Assembly: GCF_900129725.1 (NCBI RefSeq) | Contig: NZ_FQWQ01000001.1 | Span: 2,108,001-2,172,000 of the forward strand | Reading direction: 5' to 3' | Source: Chryseolinea serpens | Lineage (GTDB): Bacteria; Bacteroidota; Bacteroidia; Cytophagales; Cyclobacteriaceae | DNA: 64,000 nt | Part shown: one piece after another, positions 35,321 to 44,280 of the stretch | How the letters are laid out: every line of letters starts with the position of its first letter | How positions within the stretch are numbered: the stretch's first letter is position 1 | Made by a program: the position numbers and the translations under genes | Notes under the pieces: model-generated | The model's database searches: none | Told to the model about the DNA's origin: nothing | Seen by the model: the letters and a program-made list of their open reading frames with translations, nothing else

Positions 35321-36388
35321 TCACGAGGTCAATTCTCCGGCCAGGGAGAGGCCGATCAGCTCGCGGGTGCGTTCGGGGCCGAACTGGCCGATTAAAAGCA
35401 TCAATTTCGAGACGGCAGCTTCGGTGGTCATGTCGGCGCCGCTGATGACGCCAATTTGTTGGAGGCGCTTGCTGGTCTCGTAGCGGCCCTGGAGCACGCG
35501 GCCACCCGGGCATTGTGAAATGTTGAGGAGAATGATGCCCTGCTCGATGGCCACCTGCAGCTCTTCGATGAGCCACGGCAGCGTGGGCGCGTTGCCCGAA
35601 CCATAGGTTTCCACTACGACGGCTTTCAGGCCTGGGATGGTCAGTATGGCGTTCACCACCTGGCGGTTGATGCCGGGGAAGAGTTTGAGGATGGCGACGT
35701 TGGTTTCGAAGGTGTCGCGCAACTCGAGGCTGGTGGACCGGGGCGTGGAACGGATCACGGAAAAGTTATAGTCGATCTTCACACCGGCTTTGGCCAGGGG
35801 TGGATAGTTGCCGGAGTCGAAGGCGTCGAATTGCATGCTCTCCACTTTTTTGGAGCGATTGCCGCGCAGCAACGCATAGTCGAAGTAGATGCACACTTCG
35901 GGCACGAGGGGGATGCCTTCCTGGCGGGCCGAAGCAACTTCAAGGGCCGTGATGAGATTTTCGCGTGCATCCGAGCGGGGTTCGCTGATGGGAAGCTGGG
36001 CGCCGGTGAAGACTACGGGCTTGCTCAACCCTTCCAACATAAAGCTGAGGGCCGATGCCGTGTAGGCCATGGTGTCGGTGCCGTGCAGGACCACAAAGCC
36101 GTCGTGGTTCGCGTATTGGTCGCGGATGATGCTGCCGATGAGGCGCCAGTGCTCGATGTTGACGTTGGAGGAGTCGATCGGGTTCTCGAACGATACGGCG
36201 GTGATCTCGAGGGCGAGGTTTTTCAGCGTCGGCAATTGTTCGAGGATGTAGGGGAAGTTGAAGGGCACGAGCACGCCTTCGCGGTCGTAGGTCATGCCGA
36301 AGGTTCCGCCAGTGTAAATGATCAGGATGCGGGCGCGCGACTTGCCCGGCAGCGCGGTGTTGATGCTGACGGTGTTGAGATTCATCAT
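35321..36388 (-). CDS. ansA: Type I L-asparaginase
   Basis: 355 residues, as expected for cytoplasmic type I enzymes, and no signal peptide. ILIIYTGGTFGM (about residues 20-31) carries the nucleophilic Thr, and VVLHGTDTMAYTASAL (about 98-113) the second catalytic Thr-Asp pair. PVVFTGAQLP follows. It hydrolyses asparagine to aspartate and ammonia. Its ATG overlaps the stop of tatD by 4 bp, so the two are translationally coupled. Its 3' end is duplicated at 30116-30215. Confidence 0.93.
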   Translation of the reverse strand: MMNLNTVSINTALPGKSRARILIIYTGGTFGMTYDREGVLVPFNFPYILEQLPTLKNLALEITAVSFENPIDSSNVNIEHWRLIGSIIRDQYANHDGFVVLHGTDTMAYTASALSFMLEGLSKPVVFTGAQLPISEPRSDARENLITALEVASARQEGIPLVPEVCIYFDYALLRGNRSKKVESMQFDAFDSGNYPPLAKAGVKIDYNFSVIRSTPRSTSLELRDTFETNVAILKLFPGINRQVVNAILTIPGLKAVVVETYGSGNAPTLPWLIEELQVAIEQGIILLNISQCPGGRVLQGRYETSKRLQQIGVISGADMTTEAAVSKLMLLIGQFGPERTRELIGLSLAGELTS

Positions 36389-37161
36389 ACGGAAAGGTTG
36401 AACAGGGCGAGGGCGTTACGGGTGGTCATGGAGCGAACGTCTTCCAAGGGACATTTTTTTACGGTGGCAATCTTATCCGCCACCAAGGGTATATACGACG
36501 GCTCGTTGCGCTTGCCCCGGTGCGGCACGGGGGCAAGATAAGGACTATCCGTTTCCAAAACCATATGGTCGAGGCTCACGGCTTCGAGCACGGGCTCCAG
36601 TCCACCGTTTTTAAACGTGGCCACGCCGCCGATGCCCAGGTAAAATCCCAGCTTGATGATGCGCTCGGCCTGCTCCACGGTGCCGCCGTAGCAATGGAAG
36701 ATCCCGGAGAGGCGTCCATCCTGAACCTTCTCCACCAGGTCGATGGTCTTGTCCAGGCTTTCGCGGCAATGGATCACGATGGGGAGGGCATAGCGCTTTG
36801 CCCACTCGATCTGCACATTGAAGGCCTCCACTTGCTGGTCCCAAAAGGTCTTGTCCCAATAGAGGTCGGTGCCGATCTCCCCTACCGCGGCAAATTTTCG
36901 TTTTGAAAGCCAGTTTTCCACGAGGTAGAGCTCGCGTTCAAAATCCTTTTTCACCGAACAGGGGTGCAAGCCCATCATGGCCATGCAGGTTTGGGGTGAG
37001 CGGCTTTCGAGTTCCATCATGCGGTCGATGGACGTGTGGTCCACGTTGGGCATGAAGATCCTGCCGATCTGCTGTTCCTCGCACCGGTGCAGCATGTCGG
37101 CATAGTCTTTTATAAAATCCTCGTGATAAATATGGGCGTGCGTGTCGACGTAAAAATTCAT
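36385..37161 (-). CDS. TatD-family metal-dependent DNase/hydrolase
   Basis: 258 residues from ATG 37161, where the metal-binding VDTHAHIY begins at once; the frame is open five codons further up. Other family motifs are GEIGTDLYWDKT, PIVIHCRES, IFHCYGG, LETDSPYLAPVPHRGKRNEP. The enzyme is expected to be a cytoplasmic 3'-5' exonuclease or related amidohydrolase. It is the upstream partner of ansA, overlapping by ATGA. Confidence 0.9.
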   Translation of the reverse strand: MNFYVDTHAHIYHEDFIKDYADMLHRCEEQQIGRIFMPNVDHTSIDRMMELESRSPQTCMAMMGLHPCSVKKDFERELYLVENWLSKRKFAAVGEIGTDLYWDKTFWDQQVEAFNVQIEWAKRYALPIVIHCRESLDKTIDLVEKVQDGRLSGIFHCYGGTVEQAERIIKLGFYLGIGGVATFKNGGLEPVLEAVSLDHMVLETDSPYLAPVPHRGKRNEPSYIPLVADKIATVKKCPLEDVRSMTTRNALALFNLSV

Positions 37162-37382
37162 GTCGCAAAAGTACAAGTTCTCCGGGAGGATGCGCGCTAG
37201 GGGGAGTTAAGAAATTGATGAGTCTCCGTCTAAGATCAGGGCAATTAATGATGAACCTCTTAAAATCCCTTGCCTCGTAAATGTATAGTGTAGCAGGATC
37301 GCTCAAAAAAGCGTAAACTTATTTCAGCGGGCAAGCATTGGAGGGTTACTGCGCTAAAGCCCGTAGGGCTTTCCCATCATAG

Positions 37383-37610
37383 CCCCCAGTGAAACTGGGG
37401 GTAGGTGAAACAAATCAGAAACAACCCCGGAGGGGTTTCTCTTTAGGGCCACTACCTCTATCGTAATCGGAAAGTTTAGTTTTATTAATGAAGCATTTCA
37501 AAGCTGCTGCGTTTCCCCCCGAGAAGGTAACCCCGTTGGGGTTGAAAAGGGCAACCTCTCCTCCCCGGGTCTCACCCGGGGCTATGATCGGAAATCCGCC
37601 TAGGCGGATT
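37383..37610. repeat. Cluster of five short GC-rich hairpins (REP-like)
   Basis: This lies in the 472-bp gap between tatD and dgkA. Stems are CCCCCAGT/ACTGGGGG (37383-37401), AACCCC/GGGGTT (37423-37437), AACCCC/GGGGTT (37529-37543), CCCCGGGT/ACCCGGGG (37563-37581) and AATCCGCC/GGCGGATT (37593-37610). The words CATCATAGCCCC before the first and GGGGCTATGAT after the fourth are complementary, so the whole block is itself inverted. This looks like REP palindromes of the kind linked to Y1 transposases; no such transposase is in the window. Confidence 0.65.
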
Positions 37611-37633
37611 AAAGGCAAGACAAGGCTAAAGAA

Positions 37634-37981
37634 TTACAACAAATATTTCCGGAAGATGATAATGCCGATCACCACGGCCATACACGACACCACCAGCACG
37701 GCGCCGGCGGCGATGTCTTTGATCTTGCCGGCCAGGGGCTTTCGCTCCAGGGTGACCAGGTCCACCAGCGACTCGATGGCGGAGTTCATCAGTTCCAACC
37801 CAATGACCACGCCAATGCAGAGGATCACGATGCACCATTCTTCGGGTGTGATGCTGACATAAAACCCGGCGCCGATCACCAACAACGCCACGACGATCTG
37901 GGCCTTGAGATTGCGCTCGCCGGAAATACCCGACCAGATGCCGTGAAAGGCATAGATAAAACTCTTTAAAAAGCTCTTCAT
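37634..37981 (-). CDS. dgkA: Diacylglycerol/undecaprenol kinase family membrane protein
   Basis: 115 residues from ATG 37981; the frame extends 10 codons further but the family begins with the amphipathic MKSFLKSFIYAFHG. Conserved DgkA sequence is present: ERNLKAQI (active-site Glu region), GLELMNSAIESLVDLVT and AGKIKDIAAGAVL, with three membrane helices. In Gram-negative bacteria it phosphorylates diacylglycerol; many homologues act on undecaprenol instead. It lies 54 bp after a glycosyltransferase, so a lipid-carrier role in glycan synthesis is plausible. Confidence 0.9.
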   Translation of the reverse strand: MKSFLKSFIYAFHGIWSGISGERNLKAQIVVALLVIGAGFYVSITPEEWCIVILCIGVVIGLELMNSAIESLVDLVTLERKPLAGKIKDIAAGAVLVVSCMAVVIGIIIFRKYLL

Positions 37982-38035
37982 ATTTTTTTTGACACTGATG
38001 TAATCGAACAAGCAAACGCAACGAACGGCATCAAA

Positions 38036-39148
38036 TTACTTCCCATCAACGAGTTCTTTTTGCACTGGGGGGCTATTCAACGTTTCCCATACATGATCCA
38101 ACGCTCCGGCCAACAACGCAGGGTCTGCGTGCGACTGCGTGAAGCCCTGATACTTTTTAGATTCCTCTAACGCGACGGCCAGGTTGAACCGGTGTTGTTC
38201 CTGCATGAAGGCCACGCCTTGCTTCATGAGGCGGGCTGCCAGGTATTCCTGCTCTGTTTGCCCGGGGGTGGGAACAAAGATCGCCCGCTTCTGCAAAGCG
38301 CTCAAGTCCATCACCGTGCTGAACCCACTCCGGGCAACGACACACGATGCCTGTTCCAACACGGTTTGAAGCGCTGCCCCCGAAAGGAAGTTAACACAAT
38401 TATCACTGGATTGCTCCTCGGCAGCAGCAGGAAGGCCCCGCACCACAAAATATTTCAGACCCGATGCCTTCACCTGCGGCACCACGATGTTCTCGAACAC
38501 GGTGCGTTGTGGCTCTGGACCGGAGAAGACACAGACAACGTCGTAGACGACCTTTGCCTTAAGCGTTGGGATGAATCTTGATTGTGGGCCGATGTAGCGG
38601 ACCGTATAGTTCGACCGGTGTTTTCCAAAAGAGATCAATTCTCCAGCCAGGGCGTGATCGCCGGGAAAGTCGGGGATCCAGCATTCGGTGTATTTCCGAA
38701 TGAAGGCGTGGTTGATCCGCCGGATCCACGGCGCCATCCATCCAAAGCGTTTTGGCATGAGGATGTTGCTTTGATGGGTAATGAATAGGCTGGGCACCGC
38801 CGCGGTCCAGCAGCCATAACGATTGTCGGAGATGACCAGGTCGAGGGCATGCTCCTTGACGTAGCGTTCCACGCAGGCATGCTCTTCACGGATGGCGCGT
38901 CTGAACTTTGAAAGTTGACGGGCCATGCTCCAGGCCATGCTCCGCGTGGCCGGGTATGAGGGTTGATAGCCGGGCAGTTCCAGGAAGGTGAGTTGTGGAA
39001 ACTCCTTCTCCAGGAGCAGACGGGAATCGCCACTGCCGGCAATGAACACCTCGCAACCTCTTCGCTGCAACTCGCGGATCAGCGGAATGCATCGGGTGGC
39101 ATGACCGAGGCCCCAGTCAAGCGGCGCTATCAGTATGCGTTTGGTCAC
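38036..39148 (-). CDS. GT28/MurG-like glycosyltransferase
   Basis: 370 residues. MTKRILIAPLDWGLGHATRCIPLI is a GT-B N-terminus with a Gly-rich GLGHATR loop. The C-terminal domain has VVCVFSGPEP, and a donor-binding stretch around CVVARSGFSTVMDLSALQKRAIFVPTPGQTEQEYLA, as in MurG-type enzymes. The acceptor is unknown. Its ATG overlaps the stop of the deacetylase gene by 4 bp, so the two are coupled. Confidence 0.8.
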   Translation of the reverse strand: MTKRILIAPLDWGLGHATRCIPLIRELQRRGCEVFIAGSGDSRLLLEKEFPQLTFLELPGYQPSYPATRSMAWSMARQLSKFRRAIREEHACVERYVKEHALDLVISDNRYGCWTAAVPSLFITHQSNILMPKRFGWMAPWIRRINHAFIRKYTECWIPDFPGDHALAGELISFGKHRSNYTVRYIGPQSRFIPTLKAKVVYDVVCVFSGPEPQRTVFENIVVPQVKASGLKYFVVRGLPAAAEEQSSDNCVNFLSGAALQTVLEQASCVVARSGFSTVMDLSALQKRAIFVPTPGQTEQEYLAARLMKQGVAFMQEQHRFNLAVALEESKKYQGFTQSHADPALLAGALDHVWETLNSPPVQKELVDGK

Positions 39149-39765
39149 GAAAGTGTTTTGAATTGAAAACCTTGTTGGGTAAAATGATCGAGCACGCGTG
39201 GCAACGCATAGGTCATGTTCCGTTCGGCTTTGAGGCTGTCATGGAAAACGATGATGGAGCCGGGTCGTATGGCGTTGATGGTGTTCTTCAGACAACGCTC
39301 GGCGCTCAGGTGCCGGTCGTAGTCCACGGAAAGTACGTCCCACATGATGATCTGGAAATCGGGAAGGGCTTTTATTTGACTTCGGGTGATCCGTCCATAG
39401 GGAGGACGAAAGAGCGCCGGCACCTGGGTGTGCCGGGCCATTTCTTCCTGGCACTGTTTTATGTTTTGCACATAGTCGCTGCGGTTGGTCTTCCAGCCGT
39501 TCATGTGATTGAAGGTGTGGTTGGCTACTGCATGTTCCTTTGCAATGACTTGCTTGAAAATGTCGGGATGCTTCCGGACGTTATCACCGATACAAAAAAA
39601 AGTGGCCTTGGCGTTGTGCGCGGCGAGCGTGTCCAGTACAAATTCTGTGGGGCCGGGAACGGGTCCGTCATCGAAGGTCAGGTACAATTCCCGCGACGCG
39701 TTTTCTATTCTCCAGGTGAGCGAAGGATACAGGAAGGGAAAAAGGGAAGGTGTCCGGTGAAGCAT
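39145..39765 (-). CDS. NodB-type polysaccharide deacetylase
   Basis: 206 residues. LYLTFDDGPVPG (about residues 29-40) contains the catalytic and first metal-binding Asp, ANHTFNHMNGW holds the H-x-x-x-H metal pair, and RPPYGR and IVFHDS complete the carbohydrate esterase 4 motifs. It removes N-acetyl groups from peptidoglycan or an extracellular polysaccharide. No evident signal peptide. It is coupled to the downstream glycosyltransferase by a 4-bp overlap. Confidence 0.88.
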   Translation of the reverse strand: MLHRTPSLFPFLYPSLTWRIENASRELYLTFDDGPVPGPTEFVLDTLAAHNAKATFFCIGDNVRKHPDIFKQVIAKEHAVANHTFNHMNGWKTNRSDYVQNIKQCQEEMARHTQVPALFRPPYGRITRSQIKALPDFQIIMWDVLSVDYDRHLSAERCLKNTINAIRPGSIIVFHDSLKAERNMTYALPRVLDHFTQQGFQFKTLS

Positions 39766-39830
39766 AGATCAAATCCCGATATAAAATGACCGACCATGAC
39801 CGGTAGTATGGCTACCGTGCAACAAAAAAA

Positions 39831-41060
39831 CTATCCTCCTACCCGGCACGAAAGGATGGTGATGTCATCGTTGTATCCGTTCTTGCCTTTGAAGTTGTCG
39901 AGGGCGACGATGATATCCTGGTGGATGGTCTTTAACTCCTTGGTGTACGTTAGTTCCTGGCTGAAATAATCCAGCAGAGCCTCCACGCCGAATTCAACCC
40001 CTTGTTCACTTCGCGTTTCGGTGAGGCCGTCGGTGTAGCAGAACAGGAGGAAGTCGTCGAGGTCGGTCACGAAACCTTCGTTGAGGAACGGCAGGGGGTG
40101 CATGGCACCGAGCACGGTGGAGCCGTCCTCCAGCAAGCGCAAGCCATTCTTTTTGTCGATCAGGATCGGCGGATTGTGACCGGCATTCACATAGACCATG
40201 GTCTTCAAGCGGAGGTCGTAGATGGCCGCGAAGAAGGTGATGAACTTCTCCCCTTTGGTATTCTCCAACACCTGGAAGTTCAACGCTTCGATGATATCGG
40301 TCAGGTTGGGTGTCTGCCGCAGCAAGGTGCGCAACGAGGCCTGGAAGTTCGACATCATCAACGCGGCGGGTATGCCTTTGCCGCTGACGTCGGCCACGCA
40401 GATGAGGAATTGATTTTTGTTGATGGGGATATAATCGTAGTAGTCGCCGCCCACCATGTCGTGGGGCAGGTAGCTGGCTTCCACTTTCAGGCGATCGGTG
40501 TTGGGCAGTTTGTCGGGGAAGAGAAACTGCTGCACGTCGCTGGCGATCTCGAGTTCCTTGCGGAACGATTCCTGTTCCAGCTGTTTGCGCACCAGCTTTT
40601 TGTTTTCGATGGCAACGATGATGATGTTGCTGAGCGCCTGGATGAACTTGATGCCATCTTCGTTCTCATAGCTCTGATCGTCCATCTCCAGGCCGCCGAC
40701 AAACACCAACGCCAGGGTGGTGCTTTTGTGGGTGACGGGAATGATGATGTCGAACACGGTGAAGTCGCATTGCTCGAATTCGCGCAGGTGCGTAATGTCT
40801 TGTATGGTCTTAAAGGCCGGCAAGAGGTTGGCCTTGTGAAAATGTTTCTTGGTACCGAAGCTTACTTTGCAGCTCCATTCATCATCCAACACAAAGAGGG
40901 CGAGCTTCTGGATGTTGAGGTTTGAGCGGAGGGTGAAGTTATAGATCTTGTAGAGGGATTCTTCCGATAGATTACTGTTAATAGCCTGCGTGATCTCGAG
41001 CAGCGCATTGAGCTCGAGTTCTTTGATTTCAAATTTTGCTTTGAGGGTTTGTTCTGTCAT
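39831..41060 (-). CDS. GAF-like plus SpoIIE/RsbU-type PP2C serine phosphatase
   Basis: 409 residues. An N-terminal helix (KAKFEIKELELNALLEITQAI) leads to a GAF-like domain (about residues 25-165). A coiled coil ending LEIASDVQQFLFPDKLP joins it to the PP2C domain with MVGGDYYDYIPI, VADVSGKGIPAALMMS, and FCYTDGLTE near the C-terminus, all metal-binding signatures. It should dephosphorylate an anti-anti-sigma or similar regulator in response to a signal. No anti-sigma partner is adjacent; it lies in a run of envelope genes, with 53 bp to the upstream gene and 65 bp to the downstream one. Confidence 0.9.
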   Translation of the reverse strand: MTEQTLKAKFEIKELELNALLEITQAINSNLSEESLYKIYNFTLRSNLNIQKLALFVLDDEWSCKVSFGTKKHFHKANLLPAFKTIQDITHLREFEQCDFTVFDIIIPVTHKSTTLALVFVGGLEMDDQSYENEDGIKFIQALSNIIIVAIENKKLVRKQLEQESFRKELEIASDVQQFLFPDKLPNTDRLKVEASYLPHDMVGGDYYDYIPINKNQFLICVADVSGKGIPAALMMSNFQASLRTLLRQTPNLTDIIEALNFQVLENTKGEKFITFFAAIYDLRLKTMVYVNAGHNPPILIDKKNGLRLLEDGSTVLGAMHPLPFLNEGFVTDLDDFLLFCYTDGLTETRSEQGVEFGVEALLDYFSQELTYTKELKTIHQDIIVALDNFKGKNGYNDDITILSCRVGG

Positions 41061-41113
41061 GTTACGGTAAAGTTAATCTGAAAAGCGAATTGAACACAAC
41101 GTTTTTGCCGCTC

Positions 41114-42247
41114 CTAAAAATGTTTTACCTCGTTATGACTGATCGTGAGCGACTTTAGTTTTCTCCCCTTCCACTCAAACGTATGAAAGTTCGAAAAGAC
41201 ACCGATTGACAAAATATAAAGTGGATACAAGAGTTGTAACGAAAGAAAAGCGGGCCAATTCCAGGATAGCCGGAGAATATGTGATATGCTTCTCAAAAAA
41301 AAGTATTCCAGTGCCGCTTTGCCCACCCACAACCCCAGGGCGACACCGGCATCGATACGCTGCATGACTACCATTATCGGCAATACGAAGACCAACGCCT
41401 GGAAGGCCGCGACAAACAACGCCAACGCCTTGCTAACAAACGATTGGTGATGCCGCCACTTTCCTGCCCAGCGAATCCGTTGGTGGATGAAGTTACGTAG
41501 GGTTGGGCTGGGCGCTGTGGTCACCACGGTGCGTTCGTCGCCGGAAAAAGCAATTCCTCCGGGAAAATGTTGGGCGATCTTTCGCAGCAGGAATTCGTCG
41601 TCGCCCGAGGGGATGTGCCAATTGCCTTCATAGCCGCCCACGGCCTCGAACGCATCTTTGCGGAACGCCAGGTTGGCCCCGTTGCACATGGTGGGTACGC
41701 CCAACGCCATCGTGGCCGCGCCCGAGCCAATGAGGCTGGTAAATTCCAGGGATTGGAGTGTGGAAAAATAATCTTTTCCCGTGATCGCCACCCCTCCAAA
41801 AACCATCTGCACGGCATCTTTCTCAAAGCAGGACAATAGCGTCGCGATCCACTCCGCCGGCACGCGGCAGTCGGCGTCGGTGGTGATGATCACCGCTCCC
41901 TGCGCCAATTGAACACCCTGTGTCAAGGCTGCTTTTTTACCGGTCCCTGCGCTGCTCACCAGGCGGAGGTGTGGATGCTCCGGGAGATGCTGCCGGACGA
42001 TGTCGGCGGTGTTATCCTCGGAATGGTCGTCGACCACGATGACTTCATATAGCGGGTGGGTCTGTCTCTTCAGGTCTTCCAGCAACCGGGCGATGTTTTG
42101 TGCTTCATGGCGTGCCGGCACCACCACGGTCGCGCGCAATCCTGAAGGGACGCCCGGCTTTTGTGCCACGGCCTTCTTCCACCCGACGAACAACACGATC
42201 ACCAGGATGAAATAAAGCGCAAAAAAAAGAATGGTGACGGTGGTCAT
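41114..42247 (-). CDS. Membrane-bound family 2 glycosyltransferase
   Basis: 377 residues. One N-terminal membrane helix (VTILFFALYFILVIVLFVGW) and three hydrophobic segments after residue 270 anchor it. The GT-A domain has VVPARHEAQNI, VVDDHSEDNT, TDADCRVPAEW (the DxD), and SGDDEFLLRK then HQRIRWAGKWR (general base and Q/RxxRW region), as in processive or poly-glycosyltransferases. It probably builds a surface polysaccharide. It starts 52 bp from ruvC, divergently. Confidence 0.88.
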   Translation of the reverse strand: MTTVTILFFALYFILVIVLFVGWKKAVAQKPGVPSGLRATVVVPARHEAQNIARLLEDLKRQTHPLYEVIVVDDHSEDNTADIVRQHLPEHPHLRLVSSAGTGKKAALTQGVQLAQGAVIITTDADCRVPAEWIATLLSCFEKDAVQMVFGGVAITGKDYFSTLQSLEFTSLIGSGAATMALGVPTMCNGANLAFRKDAFEAVGGYEGNWHIPSGDDEFLLRKIAQHFPGGIAFSGDERTVVTTAPSPTLRNFIHQRIRWAGKWRHHQSFVSKALALFVAAFQALVFVLPIMVVMQRIDAGVALGLWVGKAALEYFFLRSISHILRLSWNWPAFLSLQLLYPLYILSIGVFSNFHTFEWKGRKLKSLTISHNEVKHF

Positions 42248-42299
42248 GCGTGCAATTTCAGAAATTTACAAACGCTCCCTATCTTGGGCCGTGGTAAAT

Positions 42300-42845
42300 A
42301 TGGCAAAAGAAAAGATCATCCTCGGTCTCGATCCGGGCACAAACGTGATGGGGTATGGGCTCATCCTGGTGCGCAAGCCCAAAGTAGACCTGCTCCAGTT
42401 TGGGGTGATCCACCTCAGCAAATATGCCGGCCACGAGCTGCGGCTCAAGAAGATCTTCGAGCGCGTCATCAGCCTCATCGACGAGTTTAGTCCCGACGAA
42501 GTGGCGCTGGAAGCTCCCTTCTTTGGCAAGAACGTGCAGTCCATGCTCAAGCTTGGTCGCGCACAAGGGGTGGCGATTGCTGCCTCCCTGTCGCGCGAGA
42601 TCCCGATCGTTGAATATGCACCCAAGAAGGTCAAGCAATCCGTGACGGGCAATGGCAACGCCTCCAAAGAGCAAGTGGCGCGGATGCTCATGGCCCAGTT
42701 TGCCATCAAAGAGCTCCCCAAGCTATTGGATGCCACCGACGCGCTGGCCGTAGCCTTGTGTCATCATTTTCAGAAAGGAGAAACCAAAGCAAAAACCAAA
42801 ACCTGGGAAGCGTTTGTCAAGGAAAATCCAGGGCGCGCAAAATAA
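42300..42845 (+). CDS. ruvC: Holliday junction resolvase RuvC
   Basis: 181 residues from ATG 42300; the frame is open further up but MAKEKIILGLDPGTNVMGYG is the family start. Catalytic acidic residues are in LGLDPGTN (about residue 10), LEAPFFG (about 72), and DATDALAVALCHH (about 150). It cuts four-way junctions together with RuvAB during recombination. ruvAB are not in the window. Confidence 0.96.
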   Translation: MAKEKIILGLDPGTNVMGYGLILVRKPKVDLLQFGVIHLSKYAGHELRLKKIFERVISLIDEFSPDEVALEAPFFGKNVQSMLKLGRAQGVAIAASLSREIPIVEYAPKKVKQSVTGNGNASKEQVARMLMAQFAIKELPKLLDATDALAVALCHHFQKGETKAKTKTWEAFVKENPGRAK

Positions 42846-42911
42846 AATTAATACACCGCCGCGGGGCGTTGCCAAACTCGGCGGCATTCTATCTTTACGA
42901 AATTTCTCTCC

Positions 42912-44060
42912 ATGAAGTCCCTTTTGGTTCTTTGTTTCAACGATCTGAAGAACGACGCCCGCGTCACCCGCCAGATCAACTTTTTGAAAGACAACTATCG
43001 CGTCACCGCCGCCTGTTTCGATGCCTATCCCGACCCGGCGCGCGAGCTCTATATCCTCAAAAAAACCAACCTCACCTTTTTCCGGAAAGCCATCACGTCC
43101 ATATTTCTCCTCTTGGGAATCAACCGCATTGCCTACGCGCTGCTCCACGACTACAAGACCTACGTCGCCCCCCTCCGCGAACGCAAATTCGACATCATCA
43201 TCGCCAACGACATCGAAGCCCTCCCCATGGCCTTCGACATCGCCGGAAAACACAGCAAAGTTTTTTTTGACGCCCACGAATATGCTCCCCGTCATTTTGA
43301 AGACCGACTGTACTGGCGTATTTTCTTCCAGCGCTTCAACACTGCGCTTTGCCGGAAATACATTCCGTTGACGGCGGGCATGTCCACCGTCGGCACTGGA
43401 TTGGCCAACGAGTATGAAAAGCATTTCGGCGTAAAGCCCCTCATCATCACCAACGCCTCACCGTATGTACAGCATACGCCAAAGCCCGTCGACCACTATC
43501 CCATCAAACTCGTCCACCACGGTATCTTCAACATCTCGCGCCGCCCCGACCTCATGCTGGACATGATGGAAGGGCTGGGCGATCGCTTCACACTCGACCT
43601 CATCTACCTGTTGCCCGGCCACGCCTCACCCCAAACCCAGGAATACTTCGAAACTTTCAAAGCCCGCGCCGCCGCCATGGGCAACGTCAAAGTGCTCCCG
43701 GCCCTGAAAGGCAGCGAGATCGTGCCGACCCTGCATGCGCACTATGACATGGGGGTGATCCTCATTCCGCCGGTAAATTTCAATTATGAGAACGGTCTGC
43801 CCAATAAGCTTTTCGATGGCATTCAGGCACGCCTTGGCACCATAGGCGGTCCGTTAAGAGAGATCGCACAGATTGTGAAGCGTTATGATATTGGGGTGGT
43901 TTCGGAGGACTTCACGGCGCAGGGCATGGCAAATGCGTTGAAGGCTTTGACGAAGGAGGATGTCACGCGGTTTAAAATGAATACGCAGAAGGCTGCGGAG
44001 GAGTTGAGTGCGGAACACAATCAGGCTGTGTTGTTGGAGGCTTTGAAGAAGTTGGATTAG
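42912..44060 (+). CDS. GT4-type glycosyltransferase
   Basis: 382 residues, GT-B fold. The start is SLLVLCFNDLKNDARV. FDIIIANDIEALPMAF and VFFDAHEYAPRHFED form the acceptor domain. The donor domain has IKLVHHGIFNISRRPDL and the family's NYENGLPNKLFDGIQARL segment, with Glu binding the sugar nucleotide. It lies 66 bp after ruvC on the same strand. Substrates unknown. Confidence 0.85.
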   Translation: MKSLLVLCFNDLKNDARVTRQINFLKDNYRVTAACFDAYPDPARELYILKKTNLTFFRKAITSIFLLLGINRIAYALLHDYKTYVAPLRERKFDIIIANDIEALPMAFDIAGKHSKVFFDAHEYAPRHFEDRLYWRIFFQRFNTALCRKYIPLTAGMSTVGTGLANEYEKHFGVKPLIITNASPYVQHTPKPVDHYPIKLVHHGIFNISRRPDLMLDMMEGLGDRFTLDLIYLLPGHASPQTQEYFETFKARAAAMGNVKVLPALKGSEIVPTLHAHYDMGVILIPPVNFNYENGLPNKLFDGIQARLGTIGGPLREIAQIVKRYDIGVVSEDFTAQGMANALKALTKEDVTRFKMNTQKAAEELSAEHNQAVLLEALKKLD

Positions 44061-44062
44061 GT

Positions 44063-44264
44063 CCGCCGTTGTTGGTGTTCTTCACCCGACAACCCATTCG
44101 GCTCCCGCCGTTGTTGGTGTTCTTCACCAACAACCCATTCGGTGTGGCTCCTCTATAATTTGGTCAACAAATACATAGTTTCCACCGGGTCTCCATTGGG
44201 TCGTACACTTCGTTCATTGGCGCTCGCCATCCAATGTTGTTGGTGAAGAACACCAACAACGGCG
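44063..44264. repeat. Three hairpin repeats between convergent genes
   Basis: Two direct copies (44063-44101 and 44105-44142) begin CCGCCGTTGTTGGTG and end CCCATTCGG; one inverted copy is at 44236-44264. Copies 2 and 3 each fold perfectly: GTTGTTGGTG, a 5-nt loop, CACCAACAAC. They fill most of the gap between the GT4 gene and the PIG-L gene and could end transcription from both sides. Confidence 0.7.
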
Positions 44265-44280
44265 AGACAAGGGCGGCGGA

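Noticed and set aside
40002-40925. 307-codon plus-strand frame opposite the PP2C phosphatase
   Set aside because: A shadow of the phosphatase frame with no domain.
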